Made by a program: the position numbers and the translations under genes. From Syntrophaceae bacterium (GTDB taxonomy: Bacteria; Desulfobacterota; Syntrophia; Syntrophales; UBA2192), in the NCBI GenBank assembly GCA_013177795.1, contig JABLXY010000004.1, positions 441,584 to 505,583 of the forward strand: a DNA stretch of 64,000 nt, read 5' to 3'. Under the pieces are notes generated by a model that saw only the letters and a program-made list of their open reading frames with translations, did no database searches and was not told the DNA's origin. This document shows positions 17,190-25,632 of the stretch, piece after piece. Each line of letters opens with the position of its first letter. Position 1 is the stretch's first letter.

Positions 17190-18326
17190 ATGAACGGGAA
17201 AGCGTTACTCATCGCGTTTGTTGCTGCCGCGGTGCTCTGTGCCTGTGCGCAGCCGATGGAGCGGGCAGCGCCGCCGGTGACGGCCAAGCCCCCCGACATG
17301 CACACAAGCCGGGACTCGCTCGACTGGGCCGGCATCTACGAGGGGGTCCTGCCGGGCGCAGATGCCGCCGGCGTCAAGACGCGGCTGACACTCCGCCGGG
17401 ACGGCACGTACGAGCGCGTGACCCAGCCCGCGGGCCTGCAGGAAGCGGCACGGACCGTGCGCGGCAGCTTCGCATGGCAGCCGAGCGGAAACGCCATCCG
17501 GCTCGACGAGCCCGGCGGCGGGCAGCAGTTCGCCGTGGGCGAGGGCAGGCTTCTCCTGCTTCACCCTGACGGGGGGAAGCCGGTGCCCGGGGCCGTGCTG
17601 ATGCTCGTTCCGCAGGCGGCTGCAGCGGGGGAGGGCCTCGCGCAGAGGCTCGAGCGCTATCGCTGGACCCTCGAGTCCGCGACCGACGGCCGGCAAAAGC
17701 CCATCGAGGCCCTTGCCCCCCGAAAGGATCGCCCCGTCGTGTTCGAATTCTCCGGCGCCAGGCTCGCCGTGCAGGGCGCCTGCAACCGGATGATGGGGTC
17801 CTACCAGGTCAGTGCCGCCAACCGGCTCACGGCAAGCGGCATGGCTTCCACGAACATGGCCTGCGCGCCGGAGCTGATGCGTGCCGATGCCGCTCTTGCC
17901 GGCCTGCTGGCCGGGCCCCTGCAGGCCGAGATGGACAGTGCCCCCACCCCCCGGCTGCGGCTCGTCTCGGCGTCGAAGGAGACGCTGACCTTCACCGGCC
18001 GGGCCACGCCGGAAGCCCTGTACGGTCCCGGGACGATCGCCTTTCTGGAGGTCGCCGCGCGCAGCGTGGAGTGCGCGAACCCGCCGCCCCCGAACACCCG
18101 CTGCCTCCTGGTCCGCGACAGGCACTTCGACGCGCAGGGCCTTGCCGTCGGGGAACCGGGCGAATGGCGGCTTCTGCACGAGAACATCGAGGGCTTCACC
18201 CACAGGGAAGGCGAACGCACGATATTGCGGGTCAAGCGGTTCAACCGCACCCCGGTGCCTCCCGGTGCCTCTCCGACCCTCTACGTGCTGGACCTGATCG
18301 TCCAGACGGAAATCGTGAAGCCGTGA
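17190..18326 (+). CDS. Lipoprotein with NlpE-like, META (HslJ) and DUF4377 domains
   Basis: This 378-aa protein has a signal peptide ending VLCACAQ (candidate lipidated Cys). Three domains can be read in order: an NlpE-type copper-resistance/stress domain (about residues 45-150, WAGIYEGVLPGADAAGVKTRLTLRRDGTY), a META/HslJ domain (about 160-270, with GACNRMMGSY and ASTNMAC), and a C-terminal DUF4377 domain (about 275-378). NlpE in enteric bacteria senses outer-membrane lipoprotein defects, and META proteins are linked to outer-membrane stress. GGGAGG precedes the ATG. The protein is probably an envelope-stress or surface lipoprotein. Confidence 0.85.
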   Translation: MNGKALLIAFVAAAVLCACAQPMERAAPPVTAKPPDMHTSRDSLDWAGIYEGVLPGADAAGVKTRLTLRRDGTYERVTQPAGLQEAARTVRGSFAWQPSGNAIRLDEPGGGQQFAVGEGRLLLLHPDGGKPVPGAVLMLVPQAAAAGEGLAQRLERYRWTLESATDGRQKPIEALAPRKDRPVVFEFSGARLAVQGACNRMMGSYQVSAANRLTASGMASTNMACAPELMRADAALAGLLAGPLQAEMDSAPTPRLRLVSASKETLTFTGRATPEALYGPGTIAFLEVAARSVECANPPPPNTRCLLVRDRHFDAQGLAVGEPGEWRLLHENIEGFTHREGERTILRVKRFNRTPVPPGASPTLYVLDLIVQTEIVKP

Positions 18327-18375
18327 CGCGAACGGCCCTCGACTCCGGGCGACAGGCAGGGAAGAAGGAGAGCGA

Positions 18376-19167
18376 GTGATCTCACGCAGAGCAAGCGCGC
18401 TGCTGCTGCTTGCCGTCACGGGCATCCTGGCTGCGGTCGCGCTCCTTGTGCCGCGGATTCCGCAGCCGCAGGACTATCACCGGTTCGCCGACCAGCGAAG
18501 TGTCCTGGGCTTGCCGAACATCGGCGATGTCGTGTCCAATCTGGCTTTCGTGGCCGTCGGGCTGTGGGGCCTCGTCTTCCTGCTGCGGCTCCAACCCCCA
18601 CAGATGCAGAGGCATTTTCTTGACCGGCGCGAGCGCCGGCCGTACCTGTTCGTGTTCGCCGGATCGCTGCTCACGGGAGTCGGCTCCTGGTTCTACCACC
18701 TCCATCCGGACAACGCATCGCTCATGTGGGACAGGCTGCCGATGGCGGTCGCGTTCATGTCGCTGGTGGCGGCCGTCATCGCGGAGCGCGTGAGCCTGCG
18801 GGCCGGCCTCCGGCTGCTGCCGGTACTGCTGCTCATCGGGATCGGCAGCGTGCTGCATTGGTACGCGAGCGAGGTGCGCGGCGCGGGCGATCTGCGCTTC
18901 TATGCCGCGGTGCAGGCGTACTCGGTTCTCGTGCTCGTGATCGCGCTGTTCATGCCGCCGCGCTACACGCGGGGAGCCGACCTGGCGGTCGTGGTCGGGC
19001 TCTACGCCCTCGCGAAGGTCCTGGAGATTCTCGACGAGCGGATTTTCGCGATGGGACGCATCGTGAGCGGCCACACCCTGAAGCACCTGGCGTCCGCAGC
19101 CGCCGCCTACTGGATCCTGCGCATGCTGCAGAGGAGACGGCCGCTCCCGGCCGCCGGTGACGGATGA
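18376..19167 (+). CDS. Ceramidase-like (CREST family) integral membrane protein
   Basis: The 263-aa product has about seven membrane helices. NIGDVVSNLAFV, GVGSWFYHLHPD and HTLKHLASA supply the Ser, Asp and His residues that mark the alkaline ceramidase/CREST superfamily, in which three histidines bind zinc. The likely reaction is amide hydrolysis within the membrane, but bacterial members are poorly characterised. GTG at 18376 follows AAGAAGGAG. The gene lies 49 bp after the NlpE-like lipoprotein gene on the same strand. Confidence 0.8.
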   Translation: MISRRASALLLLAVTGILAAVALLVPRIPQPQDYHRFADQRSVLGLPNIGDVVSNLAFVAVGLWGLVFLLRLQPPQMQRHFLDRRERRPYLFVFAGSLLTGVGSWFYHLHPDNASLMWDRLPMAVAFMSLVAAVIAERVSLRAGLRLLPVLLLIGIGSVLHWYASEVRGAGDLRFYAAVQAYSVLVLVIALFMPPRYTRGADLAVVVGLYALAKVLEILDERIFAMGRIVSGHTLKHLASAAAAYWILRMLQRRRPLPAAGDG

Positions 19168-19219
19168 GTTGCATGAACCCTGAAACCTGCAAGGCAGAAC
19201 AGTGAAAGGAGAAATCGCA

Positions 19220-20290
19220 ATGAAGAGAGTCACGATGCAATGTGCGCTCTGCGGGATGCTGGCGGCCCTGATCGTCGGGGGGATGCCCGTGCAGGATGCG
19301 GGCGCCTGCACCCGGGTTGTCTACCTCGGCCCGGAGGACATGGTCATCACCGCACGCAGCATGGACTGGGCGACGGACATGGGAACAAACCTCTGGGCTT
19401 TCCCGCGCGGCATGAACCGCGACGGCGCCGCCGGACCGAACGCCATCCGCTGGACGTCGAAATACGGCAGCCTGGCGGCGGCTGGGTGGGACGTCGGCAC
19501 GGCGGACGGCATGAACGAGAAGGGCCTGGTCGCCAACCTGCACTACCTGGTGGAATCCGAGTACGTCAAGCCCGCCCCCGATGACAGGCGCAAGCCCATG
19601 TCCATCTCCGCATGGGCGCAATACGTGCTGGACAACTTCGCCACGGTCGCGGAGGCGGTGGAGGCGCTGCGCCGGGAACCGTTCTATGTCGTTCCGGTTG
19701 ATACGCCGGACGGCCGCCCCGGAAAGCTGCACCTGTCGATTTCCGATGCCACGGGCGACTCCGCCATCTTCCAGTACCTCGGCGGACGGCTGGTCATTCA
19801 CCACGGCCGGCAATACCAGGTGATGACGAACTCGCCCCCGTTCGAGCAGCAGCTCGCCCTCAACGCCTACTGGAAGGAGATCGGCGGGGAGGCGATGCTG
19901 CCGGGCACCAACCGCTCGGCCGACCGGTTCGTACGGACCTCGTTCTACATCAACGTGATCCCGAAGACGTCGGATCCCGTCGAAGCCGTCGCCGGCGCCT
20001 TTTCGATCATTCGGAACGCCTCGGTGCCCCTGGGGATCTACACGCCCGGGCAGCCCAACATCGCAACGACGATCTGGCGCGCCGTCGCGGACCACAAGAA
20101 CCGGCGCTATTTCTTCGAGTCCACCCGGAGCCCGAACGTCTTCTGGGTGAACCTGGCCGACCTGGATTTCGCGGCGGGCAAGCCGACCCGGAAGCTCACG
20201 CTGACCGGCGGCGCCGTCTTTGCCGGCAACGCCGCGGCGCAGTTCCAGCCGGCGCAGCCCTTCGCGTTTCTGCCCGCCCCGGTGAAGTAG
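19220..20290 (+). CDS. Linear amide C-N hydrolase, choloylglycine hydrolase family
   Basis: The 356-aa protein is an Ntn-type hydrolase. A signal peptide ends at GAC, and Cys30 (in ACTRVVY) would become the N-terminal nucleophile after cleavage. ARSMDWATDM and the later GMNEKGLVANLHYL fit the family core (nucleophile Cys, then Arg and Asp in RxMD). The family includes bile-salt hydrolases, penicillin V acylases and N-acyl-homoserine lactone acylases; the substrate here is unknown, and export favours an extracellular amide. AAAGGAG sits 8 nt before the ATG. Confidence 0.85.
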   Translation: MKRVTMQCALCGMLAALIVGGMPVQDAGACTRVVYLGPEDMVITARSMDWATDMGTNLWAFPRGMNRDGAAGPNAIRWTSKYGSLAAAGWDVGTADGMNEKGLVANLHYLVESEYVKPAPDDRRKPMSISAWAQYVLDNFATVAEAVEALRREPFYVVPVDTPDGRPGKLHLSISDATGDSAIFQYLGGRLVIHHGRQYQVMTNSPPFEQQLALNAYWKEIGGEAMLPGTNRSADRFVRTSFYINVIPKTSDPVEAVAGAFSIIRNASVPLGIYTPGQPNIATTIWRAVADHKNRRYFFESTRSPNVFWVNLADLDFAAGKPTRKLTLTGGAVFAGNAAAQFQPAQPFAFLPAPVK

Positions 20291-20428
20291 CGGCGGGGAG
20301 ATGCGGACGAAGGGGCACGGCCGCAGGGCCTGTCACGGGTTCGAGGACAGGGTCGACCGGGGGAGGGGAAACGATGACGTCCCCCCGGCAGGGGGCCTGC
20401 CGGGGAGTGCGGCAGGGAGGTGTGCCCC

Positions 20429-20998
20429 ATGATCATCATCCGTGCAGCCTGTGTTCTTGCGCTTCTGCTCTCGATGACGGCCGCCGCGGCAGGGGATGAC
20501 CTGTCCGCGCTTGTCGGCAAGCCGGGGCACGTCATCGTGCTGCGCCACGCCCGGGCGCCGGGCACGGGTGACCCCGCCAATTTCAAACTGGGGGACTGCT
20601 CCACCCAGCGGAACCTCTCGGCGGAGGGCCGCAGGCAGGCGGCGCGCATCGGCAAAAGGCTTCGCGATGCGGGCCTTGGGGAGACCACGGTGTACAGCAG
20701 CCAGTGGTGCCGGTGCCTCGAGACGGCGCGCCTGATGGCCGTGGGACCCGTCGTCGAGCTTCCTGCCCTGAACTCCTTTTTCCGGACCCCGGAGCAGGAG
20801 CAGAAGCAGGACCGGGCGCTGCGGGCCTGGATCGCGGCGGCCGACCTCAGCCGTCCCGTGGTGCTCGTCACCCACCAGGTCAACATCACGGCCCTCACGG
20901 GCATCTTCCCCGCCGAGGGCGAGATCCTCGTCCTGCGCCGCGAGCCGGGGGGGCTTGCCGTCGCCGGGCGTTTCCCGGATGAAGGGCAGCCGCGTTGA
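20429..20998 (+). CDS. Exported histidine phosphatase superfamily protein
   Basis: The 189-aa protein has a signal peptide (about residues 1-22) and the phosphohistidine motif as LRHARAPG (Arg39, His40); the usual RHG glycine is Ala. SSQWCRCLETARLM supplies the conserved R-x-x-x-T-A segment and VTHQVNITAL the second catalytic histidine. The short length and periplasmic location place it among minimal branch-2-like phosphatases. GGGAGG lies before the ATG. The substrate is unknown. Confidence 0.85.
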   Translation: MIIIRAACVLALLLSMTAAAAGDDLSALVGKPGHVIVLRHARAPGTGDPANFKLGDCSTQRNLSAEGRRQAARIGKRLRDAGLGETTVYSSQWCRCLETARLMAVGPVVELPALNSFFRTPEQEQKQDRALRAWIAAADLSRPVVLVTHQVNITALTGIFPAEGEILVLRREPGGLAVAGRFPDEGQPR

Positions 20999-21000
20999 GC

Positions 21001-21039
21001 ATAAAAAAACGGATCGGGAATTCCACGTTCCCGATCCGT
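21001..21039 (-). terminator. Rho-independent terminator of motAB
   Basis: A perfect 12-bp stem (21009-21020 with 21028-21039) closes a 7-nt loop. Read on the minus strand, the hairpin is followed by seven T residues. It lies 33 nt beyond the motB stop codon, so it should end the PilZ-motA-motB transcript. It also lies just after the plus-strand phosphatase gene and may act in both directions, though no T-run follows on the plus strand. Confidence 0.85.
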
Positions 21040-21071
21040 CAGGGAATCATGCGGTCCGACGCCCCCGATCC

Positions 21072-22145
21072 CTAGTCCCAGAGCCCCATCACGTCGCGCT
21101 TCTTCTTTTTCATGGCCGCCTTCTTTTCCTGGAGGGCCTGCCGGGCGGCCTTCTCCCTGTCCGCGACCTCGGCGGCCGCCTTTTCGGCCTCGGCTGGCTG
21201 CGCCTGCCGGGCTGCCTGCTGGTTTTCGGCAGGCTGCTGAGACGCCAGGGTCTGCTGCGCCGCCTGGGGCTGCTGTGCGGCCGCAGCGGGCATCTGCGGC
21301 TGCACGGACCCCTGGGCCTCCTGCTTGGTGAGCGCCGTTGCGGCCGCGCCCCCGTCCCTGGGCTGCAGCAGGATGATGCTGATCCGGCGGTTCTGCGGGT
21401 CCTTGGGGTTTTCCTTGACGAGCAGGTCCGTGTCGGCGTACCCCACGACGCGGGCCACTCTCGCGGGGTCGAGCCCGCTCAGCTCGAGCATGCGCCTGGC
21501 CGAGGAGGCGCGGTTGGTCGAGAGCTCCCAGTTCGTGATCTGGTCGCCCCGAAACGGGGCGGCGTCCGTGTGCCCCTCGACGGCGATCCGGGCATCCTGG
21601 TCCCGGATGACCTCGGCCACCGCGGCGATGATCTCCCGGCACTTCTCCGTGGGTTCGGCGCTTCCGAGCTGGAACATGGGGCTGCCTTCCCTGTCGACGA
21701 TCTGGATCCGCACCCCGCCCTCGACGGCGTCGACGCGAACGTGATCCATGAGCGCCTGCTCCAGGCCCTGCCCCTGGCCCGCCCCCTGGGCGCTTCCCTG
21801 CACCCCCTGCTGCCCCGCGCCCTTGCCGCGGATCGCCTTCCGGAGCGACATGGCCACGTTCTCGGGCTTGAGCTCGGCCTTCTTGATGTGGTCGGTGATC
21901 ACGAAGGCCGAGCCGGGCTGGAAGGTCTTGCCGCTTTCCTTGAAGAGGCTGAAGTTCTTGAAGTACTCCGCCATGACGGCCCGCTTCTCCGTGGACACCA
22001 TGGAGAGCAGCCACAGCAGGAGGAAGAAGGCCATCATGGCCGTGACGAAGTCGGCGTAGGCCACCTTCCACGAGCCGCCGTGGTGCCCCTCGCCGTGCTT
22101 CTTCTTGACCTTCTTGACGATGACCTTGCGGACGGCTTCCGACAT
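21072..22145 (-). CDS. motB: Flagellar stator protein MotB
   Basis: The 357-aa protein has one N-terminal helix with the proton- or ion-binding aspartate in YADFVTAMMAFFLLLWL. A periplasmic OmpA-like peptidoglycan-binding domain follows (about residues 130-265, with VEGHTDAAPF and LSTNRASSARRML). Beyond it is a 90-residue Gln/Ala/Lys-rich tail that standard MotB proteins lack. With MotA it forms the stator that drives flagellar rotation. The start codon overlaps the motA stop by one base. Confidence 0.95.
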   Translation of the reverse strand: MSEAVRKVIVKKVKKKHGEGHHGGSWKVAYADFVTAMMAFFLLLWLLSMVSTEKRAVMAEYFKNFSLFKESGKTFQPGSAFVITDHIKKAELKPENVAMSLRKAIRGKGAGQQGVQGSAQGAGQGQGLEQALMDHVRVDAVEGGVRIQIVDREGSPMFQLGSAEPTEKCREIIAAVAEVIRDQDARIAVEGHTDAAPFRGDQITNWELSTNRASSARRMLELSGLDPARVARVVGYADTDLLVKENPKDPQNRRISIILLQPRDGGAAATALTKQEAQGSVQPQMPAAAAQQPQAAQQTLASQQPAENQQAARQAQPAEAEKAAAEVADREKAARQALQEKKAAMKKKKRDVMGLWD

Positions 22146-23002
22146 TACTTCTTGATTCTCCTCAGGGCTTCCTCGACTTCCGCGAAGGTGGGCTTGTCGA
22201 CGGCCGGGACGACGCGGCGTCCGAACTCGACGGCCACCTGCGGGGCGGCCCCGCCCACGAAGGCCACGATGGCCATCTTGAGAACCGACAGGTACTGGAG
22301 CTCCTCCGCGGCCGAGTGCTCCATGTTTCTCGACATGGGCCCCACGAAGCCGTAACAGAGGAGCACGCCGAGGAAGGTGCCGACGAGGGCCGCGCCGATC
22401 GACTTGCCGAGGACCTCGGGCGGCTCGCTGATCTTGCCCATGGTGAGCACGATGCCGAGAACGGCGGCGACAATGCCGAGGCCGGGCAGCGAGTCGGCCA
22501 CGGTGGCCACGCTCTTGCTGGGCGCCGTGAGCTCCTCGTGGTGGCTCTCGAGCTCCGCGTCGATGAGCGCCTCGAGCTCGTTGGGCTCGATCTTGGTCGT
22601 CATGACGGTCCGCAGGGTGTCGACGACGAGATCGAGGGCGTGGTGGTTCTTGAAGAACTTCGGGTACTTCGTGAAGATCACGCTCTCCTTCGGGTTGTCC
22701 ACGTCGCCTTCGACGGAGACCAGGCCCTCCTTGCGGATCTTGTAGAAGACCTCGCCCAGCATGGTGAGGGCCTCGAGGTAGTCGGCCTTCGTGTACCCCT
22801 TGCCGCTGAGCATCTTGACGATGCCCCCCATGACGGCCTTGATGACCTTCATGGGCGAGGCGATGATGAAGCCGCCCAGGGCCGCCCCGCCGATGATGAG
22901 AAGCTCGACGGGCTGGAAGAGAACGGCGAGGTTCCCCTTCTCCAGGAGGAAGCCGCCGATGACGCAGGCAATGACGATGGTCGCTCCGATGATCGTGAAC
23001 AT
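22145..23002 (-). CDS. motA: Flagellar stator protein MotA
   Basis: The 285-aa product has the four-helix MotA/TolQ architecture and the conserved LPGLGIVAAVLGIV helix-3 segment and GTFLGVLLCYGFVGPM helix-4 segment. The cytoplasmic loop contains the charged region that touches FliG. It pairs with MotB as the stator. The gene begins 12 nt after the PilZ gene stop, and its ribosome site AAGGAGG lies within that stop region. Confidence 0.95.
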   Translation of the reverse strand: MFTIIGATIVIACVIGGFLLEKGNLAVLFQPVELLIIGGAALGGFIIASPMKVIKAVMGGIVKMLSGKGYTKADYLEALTMLGEVFYKIRKEGLVSVEGDVDNPKESVIFTKYPKFFKNHHALDLVVDTLRTVMTTKIEPNELEALIDAELESHHEELTAPSKSVATVADSLPGLGIVAAVLGIVLTMGKISEPPEVLGKSIGAALVGTFLGVLLCYGFVGPMSRNMEHSAAEELQYLSVLKMAIVAFVGGAAPQVAVEFGRRVVPAVDKPTFAEVEEALRRIKK

Positions 23003-23014
23003 GGGAAGCCGGCG

Positions 23015-23554
23015 CTACCTCCTTTTCTCGCGAAGGATTTGCCGTTCCCGCTCGAAGACGAACCGGCAGATTTCGTCCCTGATCTCGTCATCCATGGCGA
23101 CGAATTTCAGGCCGATCTCGTAGCCGTCGCTGCGGCACTCTGCCGCCACCACTTCCCCGTAGACGTAGACGGCAACCGAGGTGCCCGCTGAGAGCACCAT
23201 CATGACCTCGAGGATATCGCCGCGGTTGAAGGGCTCGCTCGAGGTGAAGGACAGGCCGCCCCCGCTGATGTTGATCCGGCGCACCGGCAGTGAGCTGAAC
23301 CCCAGCTTCTGCGCGCCCAGCGTGTTGAGGAGGAGGTCGAGCTTGCGGTTGATCGTGGAGAGCCACTCGGCAAGGGCCTGGTCCTGGATCTCCGGAAGCC
23401 CCCCGAGATCGACGGTGGTCTGGTTGCAGATCCTCGAGAGGAGGCTTTTCCGCTCCTCCTCGGGGACGAGCCGCACGCCGAAGGGCACGACTGCCATAAC
23501 CCTGGAATATTCCCGGCGGTTCGGCTGACAGGGAAATTCTGTCTTGAAATTCAT
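23015..23554 (-). CDS. PilZ-domain protein, probable c-di-GMP motor regulator
   Basis: The 179-aa protein has an N-terminal RREYSRV and, after a helical spacer, VRRINISGGGLSF, which resemble the RxxxR and (D/N)xSxxG c-di-GMP binding motifs of PilZ domains. It is the first gene of an operon with motA and motB, so it may act as a c-di-GMP-responsive motor brake comparable to YcgR. ATG at 23554 follows AGGA by 10 nt; ATG at 23563 is the alternative. Binding and effect on swimming are inferred. Confidence 0.85.
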   Translation of the reverse strand: MNFKTEFPCQPNRREYSRVMAVVPFGVRLVPEEERKSLLSRICNQTTVDLGGLPEIQDQALAEWLSTINRKLDLLLNTLGAQKLGFSSLPVRRINISGGGLSFTSSEPFNRGDILEVMMVLSAGTSVAVYVYGEVVAAECRSDGYEIGLKFVAMDDEIRDEICRFVFERERQILREKRR

Positions 23555-23595
23555 TTTGGGCATCCTGGCAAACGTTGCAACGGTTTCATATTCTC

Positions 23596-23622
23596 TTATC
23601 GGTTGCCTTCGTTATAACTTGA
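23596..23622 (-). promoter_or_regulatory. Sigma-28 (FliA) promoter for pilZ-motA-motB
   Basis: On the minus strand the sequence reads TCAAGTTA, 11 bases, ACCGATAA. The enterobacterial FliA consensus is TAAAGTTT-N11-GCCGATAA, so 13 of 16 positions match with exact spacing. It lies 33-42 nt upstream of the PilZ start codon. Flagellar late genes, including motAB, are the standard targets of this sigma factor, which fits the three genes downstream. Confidence 0.8.
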
Positions 23623-23788
23623 AGAAGATTTTTCCCATGCAAGTCTCTGTAATGGCGGCACTTATTTTGGGTTCACCCCGTGCGGTTCGGCACAGGGGGC
23701 CAATGCAAGGCAGGTGCCACGCAACGGTGCGCAGGCGCGGGATGCAGGTGACGGGAGGCGGGCGAAAGAAGGCGGGGATCAGGAAAAA

Positions 23789-24298
23789 CTACATCGGCGC
23801 GGGCAGCAGGCGGTCGAGTGCGGCGAGGGCGTCTTCGACGGTGTCGACGGCCGTGAAGCTCTTGCCATGGGGCAGGCCGATCGCGGGCGTCTTCAGCCCG
23901 ATGACGGGGGTGCCGTTGCGCAGGGCGTGGGCGATCTCGGAGACCGTTCCCCACCCGCCGTCGACGGCGATCATCACGTGCGGCGTCTTGGCGTTGATGG
24001 CGTTACGGGCATCGGCCATCCCGGTCTGGATGGCGATGTCGACGAACTCGTTGGGGTAGCCCGCGAGCGGCCGCACGCGGTCGCTGGGCAAAACGGCCAG
24101 GACAAGCCCCCCGGCACGGTATGCCCCCTCGGAGGCGGCCTTCATCACCCCGTCGCCTCCCCCCGTCAGGAGGACGTGCCCCCGCTCCGCGATTCCCCTG
24201 CCGATGCGCCGGGCGTCATCGAGGATCTCCGGCGGGGCATCGTGCCCTCCCATGACGCCGATGACGAAGGGCTTTCTGCTGACTTCGATTTTCGTCAT
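23789..24298 (-). CDS. LOG/TIGR00725-family Rossmann protein
   Basis: The 169-aa protein has IGVMGG at the first strand, LLTGGGDGVM, and GGWGTVSEI, in which the LOG-family PGGxGTxxE motif appears as a GGWGTxxE variant. LOG proteins are nucleotide-monophosphate phosphoribohydrolases; the TIGR00725 branch is uncharacterised. The missing PGG proline and the short length fit TIGR00725 better than cytokinin-activating LOG enzymes. ATG at 24298 is chosen because residues upstream are not conserved in character. Confidence 0.75.
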   Translation of the reverse strand: MTKIEVSRKPFVIGVMGGHDAPPEILDDARRIGRGIAERGHVLLTGGGDGVMKAASEGAYRAGGLVLAVLPSDRVRPLAGYPNEFVDIAIQTGMADARNAINAKTPHVMIAVDGGWGTVSEIAHALRNGTPVIGLKTPAIGLPHGKSFTAVDTVEDALAALDRLLPAPM

Positions 24299-24373
24299 AC
24301 GATCACGGACCTCAATCACCCTCTACTCCACGGAGCAGGCAGAGTCAATTCCCGGCAAGGCGAGGCATGCGGC

Positions 24374-25528
24374 TCAGGATGCCCCTGCGTCTTGTTTCCC
24401 GGGGCTATCTCCCAGGAAGGCCTCCAGGCGCCCGATCCGGAACCCGAGGAGCAGGTCGATGAACCGCGGGTCGCGAAGGGGGTTTTCACGAAAGCCGAAG
24501 AGGTGTGTCGGGCATCGGCAGTCCGACGAGCCGAACCGGGGGATCGCCCAGTCGGCAAGCCCCCCGAGCGCCGCCGCGAGGTCGTGCTCAAGGTCCTCGC
24601 TTGCCCGGACGGGCAGCGCCGTGCAGGAATCGGATTCGCCGCGCAGGAAATCAACGTGCCAGTGATGCCGCTTGCGGAGACGCAGGTGCCGCTCCACCCG
24701 CTTCGAAAGGTTTGCGCGGGCCGAACCGGCGTAGACGTAATACCCCTTCGGGAAGGCGATGTGGCCGAGTGTGCCGACGTCGACCCGCCGGCTGCGCGCC
24801 ATTTCGAGCACCAGGAGGTAGGCCCCCTCGTCCCTCGCCTCGCGCTCGATGAGTTCCCAGGGGATTCTGGCCTCCCTGACGGAGGGCCCGAGAGCGAGAT
24901 CCGCCGTCCACGACAGGGTGACGGCCCTGACGAGGATGTCGTCACGCACCGCCAGGAGCGTCTGCGAGAAGGCCAAATCCGTGTGGTAGTCGGGCATGAA
25001 AGTGTCGACCTGCGGCGAGTGGACGAGAAAGACGACCCCGCCGGGGATCCCCCGCCGCGCGTGGAGGGCGAGCTGCTCGAGGTGCCTGCGGCCGCGCGCG
25101 GTGACGGCGTCGGGGAACATGGCGATGCGGCCCGCGAAGAGGGTGCAGGACTTGACCTCGAGGAAGAACTCCCTCCCGCCGCGGTCGAGAAGGAAGTCGT
25201 ATCGGCTCGACCCCGCGGCGGCCTCGCGCCGGATGACCGAATCCTGTTCGAACCCCGGGAGTCTTCCCGCCTCCAGCAGGCGGGCCGCCACGTCGTTGGC
25301 GAGGTGCGTGTGGAGCAGCACGGGCATCCCTTCCCGCTCCGCGGCGAGGGCCGTGTACGGGGTTCTCGCGGGCGGGCCGGGCGCGTTTGCGGCAAGGTAC
25401 AGGAGCCGCCCCGGAAGCAGAAGCTCCCAGAGACGCCCCGGGTTGGGCAGGTAGGCCTCGACGGTCCTGCCGCCGAGATCGCAGAGAACGAGAAACCGGT
25501 TCGGCCTCCCGATGAACCGGGCCTTCAT
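24374..25528 (-). CDS. SfsA-like protein fused to C-terminal DUF123 (GIY-YIG-like) domain
   Basis: The 384-aa product has an N-terminal SfsA region (residues about 1-235): LPNPGRLWELL, SRYDFLLDR, FFLEVKSCTL and a FPDAVTARGRRHLEQL segment. These include the Asp/Glu-x-Lys residues of its nuclease-like fold. The C-terminal 145 residues contain KGYYVYAGSA, HWHVDFL and SSDCRCPTHLFGF, which match DUF123, a GIY-YIG-type domain. SfsA has been described as DNA-binding; the fusion suggests a nucleic-acid processing enzyme. The upstream 8-bp repeat array lies just before the start codon. Confidence 0.85.
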   Translation of the reverse strand: MKARFIGRPNRFLVLCDLGGRTVEAYLPNPGRLWELLLPGRLLYLAANAPGPPARTPYTALAAEREGMPVLLHTHLANDVAARLLEAGRLPGFEQDSVIRREAAAGSSRYDFLLDRGGREFFLEVKSCTLFAGRIAMFPDAVTARGRRHLEQLALHARRGIPGGVVFLVHSPQVDTFMPDYHTDLAFSQTLLAVRDDILVRAVTLSWTADLALGPSVREARIPWELIEREARDEGAYLLVLEMARSRRVDVGTLGHIAFPKGYYVYAGSARANLSKRVERHLRLRKRHHWHVDFLRGESDSCTALPVRASEDLEHDLAAALGGLADWAIPRFGSSDCRCPTHLFGFRENPLRDPRFIDLLLGFRIGRLEAFLGDSPGKQDAGAS

Positions 25529-25533
25529 AATCG

Positions 25534-25573
25534 GAAGCTGTGAAGCTGAGAAGTTGGGAAGTTGCGAAGCCGG
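25534..25573. repeat. 8-bp GAAGYTNN tandem array, five units
   Basis: Five successive octamers (GAAGCTGT, GAAGCTGA, GAAGTTGG, GAAGTTGC, GAAGCCGG) lie 6 bp upstream of the SfsA-like gene. They belong to the same period-8 family as the arrays at 300-395 and 28277-28369. No opposing arm is seen nearby. Confidence 0.75.
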
Positions 25574-25632
25574 CCGGCCTTTTTTCATTTTCTTATTTCA
25601 ATCCCGATGCCTGGTGCCCGATGCCTGCGGCC

